Shown here one piece after another: positions 8,305-15,459 of a stretch of 39,698 bases of DNA; the first letter of the stretch is position 1; every line of letters begins with the position of its first letter. The stretch is from contig CANKHJ010000017.1 of NCBI GenBank assembly GCA_947481635.1, positions 1 to 39,698 of the forward strand, in the 5' to 3' direction. The DNA comes from Bradyrhizobiaceae bacterium (GTDB lineage: Bacteria; Pseudomonadota; Alphaproteobacteria; Rhizobiales; Xanthobacteraceae). A program made the translations under genes and the position numbers. The notes under the pieces were generated by a model, which ran no database searches, was not told the origin of the DNA, and saw only the letters and a list, made by a program, of their open reading frames with translations.

Positions 8305-9330
8305 CTACTTGCCCGCCTCCTCGACGAAGCGGTTGGTCCAGGTCTCGCCTTCGACCAGCTTCGCCTTGGTGGCGGCGTTGTCGCCGACCGCCTGGCGGAA
8401 GATGTCCTGTACCTGCTGCCAGTCACGCAACGTGTCAGCCTTGGGACGGAAGGTGTAGCCGGTATTTTTCAGCGTATCCTCGATGTCGATCAGGTCGAAC
8501 TGGGCATAGGTGCCCTTCTTGAGCAGCTGCGCCGCTTCCGACGGATGATCGGCGATGTAATTGCCGGCTTCCATCACCGCCTTCACCACGCGGGCGACCA
8601 CCGGCGCATTCGACTGGACATAGTCGCGGCGGGTCTGCAGCCCGGTGAACAGCGCGCCCTTCAGCTCCGGCACTTCGCGGAAATCGACCAGCACTTTGCC
8701 GACGCCGAGCCGCTGCGTGGTGTAGCCGCCGGGCGGCGACTGGGTGAAGCCGTCGATCTGGCCGGCCTGCATCGCGCCGATTAGCTGCGCGGTGCCGCCA
8801 AGGGTCGACTGCTCGAGATCGCGGTTGGGATCCAAGCCGGCATATTGCATATACCAGCGGTTAAACGCCTCATTGGTCCCGCCGACCGCGCTGTTGCCGA
8901 CCTTCATGCCCTTCAGCTTGGCGATGCGGTCCTTGACCGGCGCCTTCAGATCGATGCCGCGCTGTTTGATGAAGGCCTCCGACACCACGAAATCGAAGGT
9001 CAGCGAATTCACCATAGTCAGGACGCGAATACCGCGGCCGCTATCCGAGACCTTGAGATACTCATAAGGATCGGCGGCGAGAAACTGGGCGTCACCCGAC
9101 AACAGCGCCGCATTGGCCGGCGGGCCGCCGCGGAACACCGGCAGGTCGACGTCGAGGCCGTGCTTCTTGAAGATGCCGGAATCCTTCGCGTAGTGCAGCG
9201 ACATCGTCACGGAGGCGAGAACCGGAAGCGCGATGGTGACCTTGGTCAGTTCCTGGGATTGCGCCCGCGGCGTTCCCGCCGCCACGGCCACCAATGCCAG
9301 AAGAATTGCACTTGTGCGTTGCAGTCTCAT
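8305..9330 (-). CDS. ABC transporter substrate-binding protein (SsuA/TauA/NMT1-like), exported
   Basis: This is a 341-residue periplasmic binding protein. It begins with a Sec signal peptide ([19 protein letters not shown], cleavage probably after the ...RAQS region) followed by a two-lobed domain ([20 protein letters not shown], later [12 protein letters not shown]) characteristic of the sulfonate/nitrate/taurine group. The ATG at 9330 has a GGGAGAG ribosome-binding site, so the earlier in-frame start at 9372 is not used. It captures the ligand for the permease and ATPase immediately upstream. The C-terminus ([11 protein letters not shown]) is intact. The ligand is not identifiable; the adjacent hydroxylase points to an aromatic or sulfonated compound. 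Confidence 0.92.
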   Translation of the reverse strand: MRLQRTSAILLALVAVAAGTPRAQSQELTKVTIALPVLASVTMSLHYAKDSGIFKKHGLDVDLPVFRGGPPANAALLSGDAQFLAADPYEYLKVSDSGRGIRVLTMVNSLTFDFVVSEAFIKQRGIDLKAPVKDRIAKLKGMKVGNSAVGGTNEAFNRWYMQYAGLDPNRDLEQSTLGGTAQLIGAMQAGQIDGFTQSPPGGYTTQRLGVGKVLVDFREVPELKGALFTGLQTRRDYVQSNAPVVARVVKAVMEAGNYIADHPSEAAQLLKKGTYAQFDLIDIEDTLKNTGYTFRPKADTLRDWQQVQDIFRQAVGDNAATKAKLVEGETWTNRFVEEAGK

Positions 9331-9355
9331 CAAGCTCTCCCGTGATTGAAGTTTC

Positions 9356-10132
9356 TCAAATTCCATTTCCACCGGCGCCCATCTCGGGCAGCCAGCGTAG
9401 CACGCGCCGCTCGACGATGCCGATCGTCGTCGTCAGCACGAATACCAGCGCGACGATCAGGATGACCCCGACCCAGATGCCGTTGATGTTGAACGCGCCG
9501 GAGGCATTGAGGATGTAGTAGCCGAGGCCCGCCCGCGCCGCGATGAATTCGCCGATCAAGGCGCCGATCACCGCGAAGATGATGCTGGTCTTCAGCCCGT
9601 CGAAGATGTTCGGGGCAATCGCCGGAATCACGATGTAGCCGATCACCTCGGCGCGGTTCGCGCCCATGATGCGCGCCTGGTGGATGAAGTCGGGCTCGAT
9701 CTGCTTCACGCCCGAATACACCGCATAGAACATCAGGAAGAACACCATCGAGATGACGATCGCGACCTTCGACTGGATGCCGATGCCGAGCGCGATGATG
9801 ATGATCGGCGCGATCGCGATCTTCGGGATGGCGCTGAAGATCAAGATGTAGGGTTCAACGATGCGCGCGAGACGCGGACGAAAGCCGAGCACGAAGCCGA
9901 CCGCACCGCCGCTCAAGGCGCCCAGCACATAGCCGAGCATGATCTCCCAGAACGTGATCGCCGCATCGGCCCAGATCGCGCCGCGGCGGAGTTCGGCGAC
10001 CAGGTAGCTGAGGATTTGGCTCGGCTGCCCGACGAAGCGCGGATCGAACGCAAACATCGCGCCCAATTCCCAGGCCCCGATGATCACGACGGCCGGAAGC
10101 AGCGCTTGAATGATCGGCGTTACGCGATTCAT
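9356..10132 (-). CDS. ABC transporter permease, SsuC/TauC type
   Basis: This is a 258-residue inner-membrane protein with about six hydrophobic segments. The family loop is visible as [20 protein letters not shown] followed by [12 protein letters not shown]. The ATG at 10132 overlaps the ATPase stop by 4 bases (ATGA at 10129-10132). The binding-protein start follows 25 bases after this gene's stop. It forms the translocation channel of the second importer in the window. Length and topology are normal for the family. Confidence 0.92.
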   Translation of the reverse strand: MNRVTPIIQALLPAVVIIGAWELGAMFAFDPRFVGQPSQILSYLVAELRRGAIWADAAITFWEIMLGYVLGALSGGAVGFVLGFRPRLARIVEPYILIFSAIPKIAIAPIIIIALGIGIQSKVAIVISMVFFLMFYAVYSGVKQIEPDFIHQARIMGANRAEVIGYIVIPAIAPNIFDGLKTSIIFAVIGALIGEFIAARAGLGYYILNASGAFNINGIWVGVILIVALVFVLTTTIGIVERRVLRWLPEMGAGGNGI

Positions 10133-10947
10133 AGGGCGTGCTCGCCAAACAGCAGCCGCTGCAGGTGCGCATGCAGTTCGACAAACCCGTCACAGTCGGG
10201 CACCGACAGAACGTTGCGCGGCCGCGGCAGCGCGACCTTCACCACGTCCGCGATGCGGCCCGGGCGCGGCGACATGACGATGATGATATCGGACAGCGCG
10301 ATGGCTTCGATGACGTCATGGGTCACGAACACCACGGTGTTCTTCACGTCTTCCCACAGCTGGGTCAATTGCTGCTGCAGGCTGAGGCGGGTATGCGCAT
10401 CGAGCGGCCCGAACGGCTCGTCCATCAGCAGGATCGGCTTGTCGGTGACCAGCGCGCGCGCCAGCGAACCGCGCTTCTCCATGCCACCGGACAATTGGCG
10501 CGGAAAATTCTGCTCGAAGCCACTGAGGTTGACCTTCGCGATCCATTCCAGCGCCCGGCGGCGGCGCTCAGCGGGCGCAACACCGGCGATCTTCAACGGG
10601 AACTCGACATTGGCGAGCAGCGTCATCCACGGGAACAGGCCACGCCCCTGCGGCACATAGGCGACGCCGGTGTTGACGCGGTCGACCACTTCGGTGCAAC
10701 GCACCACGCCGCTCGAAGGCTTTTCGATTCCGGCGATCAGCTTGAGCAAGGTCGACTTGCCACAGCCGCTCGGGCCCAGCAGGCTGACGAACGAATTCGC
10801 CGGCAGGTCGAGATTGATCCCCTCGAGCGCCACGACCAGACTAGCCGCGTTCTCACGGTAGGTCTTGTTGACGTTTTCGATCTGGATCGATCCCCGAGGG
10901 GCATGCACCGCAGCGTCCCCCGGTCGCATCGAGGCGACGATTTGCAT
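10129..10947 (-). CDS. ABC transporter ATP-binding protein, SsuB/TauB type
   Basis: This is a 272-residue ATPase with Walker A GPSGCGKST at residues 58-66, a Q-loop (YVPQGRG), signature LSGGMEKR, Walker B ILLMDEPFG and switch histidine in FVTHD. The signature is slightly unusual: M-E-K-R stands where M-Q-Q-R is typical. It is the first gene of the operon ATPase-permease-binding protein-FAD hydroxylase. It is divergent from the 4,5-dihydroxyphthalate-decarboxylase-like gene 104 bases away. An N-terminal extension of about 18 residues precedes the ABC fold; a second Met at residue 7 is possible. Confidence 0.94.
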   Translation of the reverse strand: MQIVASMRPGDAAVHAPRGSIQIENVNKTYRENAASLVVALEGINLDLPANSFVSLLGPSGCGKSTLLKLIAGIEKPSSGVVRCTEVVDRVNTGVAYVPQGRGLFPWMTLLANVEFPLKIAGVAPAERRRRALEWIAKVNLSGFEQNFPRQLSGGMEKRGSLARALVTDKPILLMDEPFGPLDAHTRLSLQQQLTQLWEDVKNTVVFVTHDVIEAIALSDIIIVMSPRPGRIADVVKVALPRPRNVLSVPDCDGFVELHAHLQRLLFGEHAL

Positions 10948-11051
10948 CAGGCTTGTCCGGGGCTCTATATCGGCCGGCGGGATCGCGGCCCAATTGTGAT
11001 TTTGTTGCTTGAGAGATTAAACAAGTCGCGTAGCCATGCCAAGGAGCTCCA

Positions 11052-12050
11052 ATGGCAAATCTGAAACTCACGCTTGCCTGCTGGGACTACGATCGCACGC
11101 GCGCGCTGTTTGACGGCCGGGTCAAGCCGGAGGGCATCGATCTGGAATTGTGGAGCACCTACAACGTCGGCGAGATCATGGAACGCATGATCCGGAACCG
11201 GCAATTCGAGGTCTCCGAGCTTGGGATCACCTATTACCTGCGCAGCCTCGAACTGGCCGAGCCGCCGTTCATCGCCATTCCGATATTTCCCAACCGCTTC
11301 TTCCGCCATTCCTCGATCTTCGTGAACACGACGAAGGGTATCAGGTCTCCGCGCGACCTCGCCGGCCGCAACGTCGGCGAATTGCAGCGTTACGGCCACG
11401 ACGCCGGCATCTGGGCCAAGGGCGCGCTGCACGACGACTTCGGCGTCGAGGCCAGCAGCATGGTGCATTACGTCGGCGGGATCGAGAAGACCACGCCCGG
11501 GCCGGACTGGGCGCCGTTCAATCCGCCCGCCGACGTGACCATCAACCACCTGTCGCCGGATCAAGGACTCGACGCGATGCTGCTGGCGGGCGAGATCGAC
11601 GCGCTGTTCAGCGCCCATATCCCGCCGAGCGCACGCAAACACCCGGATAAAGTGCAGCGCCTGTTTCCGGATTTCGAGCCGGTCGAGCGCGATTACTTTC
11701 AGCGCACCGGCATTTTCCCGATCATGCATACCGTGGTGATCCGCCGCGAGATCTACGAGCAGAACCGCTGGATCGCCCGCGCCATCATGCAGGCCTTCGA
11801 GGATTCCAAGGCGCTCGCGATGAAGGGCTACAACGCCGCGGATATCTTCTTCAACGCCCCGAGCATGATCCCGTGGTTTGTCGCATTGCGCGAAAAGAAC
11901 CGCGCCCTGATGGGCGACAATTTCTGGCCTTACGGCCTGGAGGCCAATCGCAAGACGCTCGAGGCCTGCCTGCGCCATCATCGGGAACAGGGCATTCTCA
12001 GGCGCTCGTTTGCGCTGGAGGAACTCTTCGCGCCGGAGACTCTGGGTTAG
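11052..12050 (+). CDS. 4,5-dihydroxyphthalate decarboxylase-like protein (periplasmic-binding fold, cytosolic)
   Basis: This is a 332-residue protein with no signal peptide, starting MANLKLTLACWDYDRTRALF. It resembles the 4,5-dihydroxyphthalate decarboxylase (Pht5) family, which has a periplasmic-binding-protein-like fold but acts in the cytosol. Recognisable segments are GEIMERMIRN, SELGITYYLRSL, AIPIFPNRFFRHSS and NVGELQRYGHDAGIWAKG. In known phthalate pathways the enzyme decarboxylates 4,5-dihydroxyphthalate to protocatechuate. Many homologues are annotated simply as substrate-binding proteins and their chemistry is untested. It has an AAGGAG ribosome-binding site and is divergent from the ABC/hydroxylase operon, which supports a role with an aromatic acid. 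Confidence 0.8.
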   Translation: MANLKLTLACWDYDRTRALFDGRVKPEGIDLELWSTYNVGEIMERMIRNRQFEVSELGITYYLRSLELAEPPFIAIPIFPNRFFRHSSIFVNTTKGIRSPRDLAGRNVGELQRYGHDAGIWAKGALHDDFGVEASSMVHYVGGIEKTTPGPDWAPFNPPADVTINHLSPDQGLDAMLLAGEIDALFSAHIPPSARKHPDKVQRLFPDFEPVERDYFQRTGIFPIMHTVVIRREIYEQNRWIARAIMQAFEDSKALAMKGYNAADIFFNAPSMIPWFVALREKNRALMGDNFWPYGLEANRKTLEACLRHHREQGILRRSFALEELFAPETLG

Positions 12051-12057
12051 GTTCCAT

Positions 12058-12169
12058 CGTCATTCCGGGGCGTGAGCGCAGCGAGCGAGCCCGGAATCCA
12101 GACCCAAGCGAAGGGCCTCGTTGTATGTCTGGATTCCGGGTTCGCGCTTGCGCGCGCCCCGGAATGACG
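12058..12169. repeat. Long imperfect palindrome (REP-like intergenic element)
   Basis: The outer arms CGTCATTCCGGGGCG (from 12058) and CGCCCCGGAATGACG (to 12169) are perfect inverted repeats. Inner arms (cccggaatccaga at about 12090 and tctggattccggg at about 12128-12140) pair as well. It fills the gap between two convergent genes, so its transcript would fold into a branched hairpin and could end transcription from both sides. Elements with this core are widespread in Rhizobiales genomes. Confidence 0.85.
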
Positions 12170-12182
12170 GAGAAAGTCGCAC

Positions 12183-13157
12183 TTACGTCGCGCGGATATT
12201 CGCGGCGCGGATGACCTTGCCCCACTTGTCGGTCTCGTCGGCGATCAGCCTGCCGAAATCGCCGGGCGATCCGGTGATCACGGTCGCGTCGGTATCGGCC
12301 ACCTGTCGCGCGATCCGCGGATCGGCGAGCGCCGCATTGATCGCGCGGTTGAGCGTCTCGATGACATCCGCCGGCGTGTCCTTTGGTGCGCCGATGCCCT
12401 GCCAGTTGCTGGCCTCGAAGCCGGGCAGTGAAGCGCCGACGGTCGGAAGGTCCGGCAGGATCTTCGACGGCGCCGTCGTCGTGACGGCGAGCGCGCGCAG
12501 TTGCCCTGCCTTGACGTATTCGAGGATCGGCGAGTTGCTGAACATCATCTGCACCTGGCCACCGACCAGATCGATCAGCGCGGGCGCGCCGCCGCGATAC
12601 GGCACATGGACCATGTCGATGCCGGCCAGGGTCTTGAACAATTCGCCGGCGATATGAGGAATGCTGCCGGCGCCCGGCGAGGCCATGTTGACCTTGCCCG
12701 GGTTGCTCTTCGCGAATGCGATGAACTCGGCGACGCTGTGAACCGGGACCGTCGGGTTCACCAGCATGACCAGCGGGGCGCGGCTGAGGCCGGCCACCGG
12801 TGCGATGTCACGGATGAAATTGAAGTTGAGCTTCTCGTAGAGCGAGACGTTGATCGACGCGCTCGATGCGACCAGGAGAAGGGTGTGGCCATCGGCGGGC
12901 GCATTCACCACCAGTTCGGTCGCGATATTGCCTCCGGCGCCGACCCGGTTCTCGACGACGAAAGATTGGCCCAACTGGTCCGACAGCCACTGGCCGATCA
13001 GTCGGGCATAGATGTCCTGGATGCCGCCCGGCGCAAAGCCGACGACGATACGAACATTTCGCGACGGATAAGATTGAGCCGATGCAACGCGCGATGCCGC
13101 CGGCAGCATGGCAGCGCCCGCAGCCAATCGAAGAAACCCGCGTCGCGGCAACGTCAT
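12183..13157 (-). CDS. Bug-family (TctC-like) tripartite tricarboxylate transporter solute-binding protein
   Basis: This is a 324-residue exported binding protein. The N-terminus has a twin-arginine-like signal (LPRRGFLRLAAGAA, ending ASAQ), so Tat export is possible. The mature part begins YPSRNVRIVVGFAPGGIQD, the usual Bug start, and contains ENRVGAGGNIATE and HVPYRGGAPAL, both conserved in the family. Bug proteins bind carboxylates and other polar compounds, and most genomes have many that are not linked to membrane subunits. No TctA or TctB gene is in the window. It follows the flavin monooxygenase by 50 bases in the same direction and is probably co-transcribed with it. Confidence 0.93.
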   Translation of the reverse strand: MTLPRRGFLRLAAGAAMLPAASRVASAQSYPSRNVRIVVGFAPGGIQDIYARLIGQWLSDQLGQSFVVENRVGAGGNIATELVVNAPADGHTLLLVASSASINVSLYEKLNFNFIRDIAPVAGLSRAPLVMLVNPTVPVHSVAEFIAFAKSNPGKVNMASPGAGSIPHIAGELFKTLAGIDMVHVPYRGGAPALIDLVGGQVQMMFSNSPILEYVKAGQLRALAVTTTAPSKILPDLPTVGASLPGFEASNWQGIGAPKDTPADVIETLNRAINAALADPRIARQVADTDATVITGSPGDFGRLIADETDKWGKVIRAANIRAT

Positions 13158-13206
13158 CGTCGAAATTCCCTGGTGCTCAACGCCGAGCGGGCGCTGTGTT
13201 CGGCTT

Positions 13207-14511
13207 CTAAGCCGCCTTGTGCAACTCGTCCATCAGCTCACGGCGGAAGTCGATCGCATCGACCTCCAGTGCGTGGCGCGCGGATTGCTCGAAATTCCAG
13301 TGCGGCGAGTTCACTTCATGCGCGACCCGCGCGGCGATATCGGAGGGCCGCGCGAGCCGCCCTGCGATCTGCAAAGCCGCGATCCGCGCCTGATAATCGG
13401 CCAGCCGCCAGATGCAGCCGATCGGCTGGAACAATCCGATGAAGAACAGATTCGGAATCCGCTCATGCATCATCTTGAGATAGAGCGGCGGCCGCTTCGC
13501 CGGATCCCAGTCGGTGATGGCCGGATCCAGGAACGGAAACGACGGCTTGAACCCGGTCGCCCAGATGACCGTGTCGTAATCCTCCGCGCTGCCGTCGGCG
13601 AAATGCACCTGCGTGCCGGTGAAGCGCGCGATGCCGCCGCGCAGATGCACGACGCCATGGCGCAGTGCATCGAGGATGCGTGAGTTCAAGGTCGGATGCT
13701 GCTCGAACGGACCCGCCTTGGGGGACGGCAGGCCGTAATATTCGAACGGCCCCATGCCAAGCCGCAGCAGGCTGCCGAACGTCATGCGCATGAACCAGCG
13801 CGGAAAATTTTTGCGTGCCCGCGCATAGAGCACGTCGACCGGCCGGCCGAACACGATCTTCGGCACGATGTAATAGGGCCGCCGCATGCTGATGCCGACA
13901 AAGGACGCGACGCGCGCGACATCGACCGCGATGTCGCAGGCGGAATTGCCGCCACCGACCACCAGCACGCGCTTGTCGCGGAACGGATCGGCGCGCTTGA
14001 AGTCGCGCGAATGCAGCGTCTCGCCGCTGAAGGCTTGCGGATAATCCGGGATCAGCGGATCGCGATGATGCCCCGACGCCACCATCAGGTGATCGAACAT
14101 CTCCTCGCGTGCGCCGTCCGGCCCGGTGACGCGCAGGCGCCAGCGGCCATCGGCGTCGCGGCGCGCGGAATCGACGCGGTGCCGCAACTGGAGATACGGC
14201 ATCAATCCATAATGCGCCGCATAATCTTCGAAATAGGCGCGCACCTGACGATGCGAGGGAAAATCCGGAAACGCGAGCGGCATCGGATAATCGTCGAAGC
14301 TCGATTGCCGCCGCGATGAGATGATGTGCGTCGATTCATAGACGCTCATCCGGTTCGGATCGTCGGTGAAGACCCAGTTGCCGCCGACCGCCGCGCCCTC
14401 GTCGAAACAGACGATGTTGTCGAGGCCGCTCGCACGCAGGTTCTTCAGCGCGGTAAGCCCGCAAGGGCCGGCACCGATCACGCAAACCCGCGGGCCGCTC
14501 AACTGGTTCAC
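13207..14511 (-). CDS. Flavin-containing monooxygenase (FMO/Baeyer-Villiger class B type)
   Basis: This is a 434-residue class B flavoprotein monooxygenase. It has an FAD motif (VIGAGPCGLTAL) near residues 11-22, the FMO fingerprint FSGETLHSRDF, and an NADPH motif (VVGGGNSACDIAVDVA). The closing ATG motif reads as VIWATGFKPSFPFL. Such enzymes oxygenate soft nucleophiles (N, S) or ketones. I chose the GTG at 14511 because AGGAG lies 6 bases upstream; the frame stays open to 14664, but that extension overlaps the previous gene and a terminator. A 14-base tandem repeat in the leader duplicates the ribosome-binding site. The Bug-type gene follows it. Confidence 0.92.
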   Translation of the reverse strand: MNQLSGPRVCVIGAGPCGLTALKNLRASGLDNIVCFDEGAAVGGNWVFTDDPNRMSVYESTHIISSRRQSSFDDYPMPLAFPDFPSHRQVRAYFEDYAAHYGLMPYLQLRHRVDSARRDADGRWRLRVTGPDGAREEMFDHLMVASGHHRDPLIPDYPQAFSGETLHSRDFKRADPFRDKRVLVVGGGNSACDIAVDVARVASFVGISMRRPYYIVPKIVFGRPVDVLYARARKNFPRWFMRMTFGSLLRLGMGPFEYYGLPSPKAGPFEQHPTLNSRILDALRHGVVHLRGGIARFTGTQVHFADGSAEDYDTVIWATGFKPSFPFLDPAITDWDPAKRPPLYLKMMHERIPNLFFIGLFQPIGCIWRLADYQARIAALQIAGRLARPSDIAARVAHEVNSPHWNFEQSARHALEVDAIDFRRELMDELHKAA

Positions 14512-14514
14512 AAA

Positions 14515-14547
14515 GTCTCCTGCACCACGTCTCCTGCACCACGTCTC
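14515..14547 (-). repeat. Tandem 14-bp repeat duplicating the ribosome-binding site of the FMO gene
   Basis: Two exact copies of gtctcctgcaccac (14515-14528, 14529-14542) and a third partial copy (gtctc, 14543-14547) lie directly before the GTG start. On the coding strand each copy contains GCAGGAG, so two ribosome-binding sites stand in tandem, only the proximal one at correct spacing. Confidence 0.85.
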
Positions 14548-14555
14548 TGGCGGGC

Positions 14556-14589
14556 AAAAAGAAAGGCCGCCCAGCCACGCTGGACGGCC
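14556..14589 (-). terminator. Rho-independent terminator after the exported hydrolase gene
   Basis: On the minus strand the GC-rich hairpin (14589 to 14565; arms ggccg...cggcc and ccagc...gctgg, 3-base loop) is followed by TTTCTTTTT (14564-14556). It lies 23 bases after the hydrolase stop and ahead of the FMO gene, which therefore needs its own promoter. Confidence 0.8.
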
Positions 14590-14611
14590 GGTTATGCCGG
14601 ATCGGGAATGA

Positions 14612-15340
14612 TCAGCGCAAGGTCGGCACGGCGCCGGTCGCCTCCGGCTTCGCCGCGGTGGCACCTTCCGGGACTGCCGCAGCCGCCGCCGGCTTCGGCG
14701 CGGCCGGCTTCGCGCTCAGCGCGACGATCTGGCTGATCACGAGGTCCTGCACCTTATCGGCCTTGTCGATATTCATATGACCGACGCCGGAATTGCGCAG
14801 ATCGACATTGCGTACCGATCCCTTGAAGCCAGGTCCGGCAACGACCGCGGCGCCGACGCCGTCGGAGAGATAATAATTCACGATGCGCTTGGTGGTCCCG
14901 AGCGCGGTGGTGGTCACGATCGCGTCGAGCGGCACGACCAGATCGGCGGAGACACCGGCCTCGCTCAGCTCATTGGCCATGTCGACAACCGCGGACGCCC
15001 CGAGCGAGTGGCCGATCAGGACGATCGGACCGCGGTCGCCGGCGCGGCGCAGCTTGACGATGTCGCTCACGACACTGCCGGCCGCCGTGTGGTTATAGAC
15101 TTCGGCCTTGAGGCCCCTGCGCTGCAGCCGCTCGGCCATGGTATCCATGCCGAGCGAGAAGATGTTCATGAAGCCACGCATCAGATAGACGTGGGTCACC
15201 GTCGATCCGCGCGGCGCGGCTTTCGCCGCCGGGACTTGCGCCAGCGCCGGGCCGGCCGCCGAGACGAGCGCAACGGAAGCGAAGACGATCGCAGCACGCA
15301 GAATGGTCACGGGAAGCCTCACCAGCTCGAAAAACAACAT
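14612..15340 (-). CDS. Exported alpha/beta-hydrolase fold serine hydrolase
   Basis: This 242-residue protein starts with a signal peptide (hydrophobic LPVTILRAAIVFASVALVSA, cleavage near GPALAQ) and should be periplasmic. The nucleophile elbow GHSLGAS, a later D (VVPLDAIV) and a late H (SGVGHMNID) give a plausible catalytic triad. The motif suggests a lipase, esterase or thioesterase, but no narrower family is clear. The C-terminal 40 residues are rich in Ala, Pro and Lys (AAPKPAAAAAVPEG). The start is uncertain: the ATG at 15340 is listed, but a GTG 10 codons later, directly before the hydrophobic core, has a GTGAGG site. It lies 120 bases after ligD on the same strand and ends at a strong terminator. 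Confidence 0.75.
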   Translation of the reverse strand: MLFFELVRLPVTILRAAIVFASVALVSAAGPALAQVPAAKAAPRGSTVTHVYLMRGFMNIFSLGMDTMAERLQRRGLKAEVYNHTAAGSVVSDIVKLRRAGDRGPIVLIGHSLGASAVVDMANELSEAGVSADLVVPLDAIVTTTALGTTKRIVNYYLSDGVGAAVVAGPGFKGSVRNVDLRNSGVGHMNIDKADKVQDLVISQIVALSAKPAAPKPAAAAAVPEGATAAKPEATGAVPTLR

Positions 15341-15459
15341 CGTCTGATTTACCGCGGATTTCGAATGGGTCAAGACTGTGGCGGGTTGCACACCCGCCAT
15401 CCACACCCGGTGTTGCAATTCGATCAGTCGGACGTACGGGGGTACGCCGGCCACCACGC

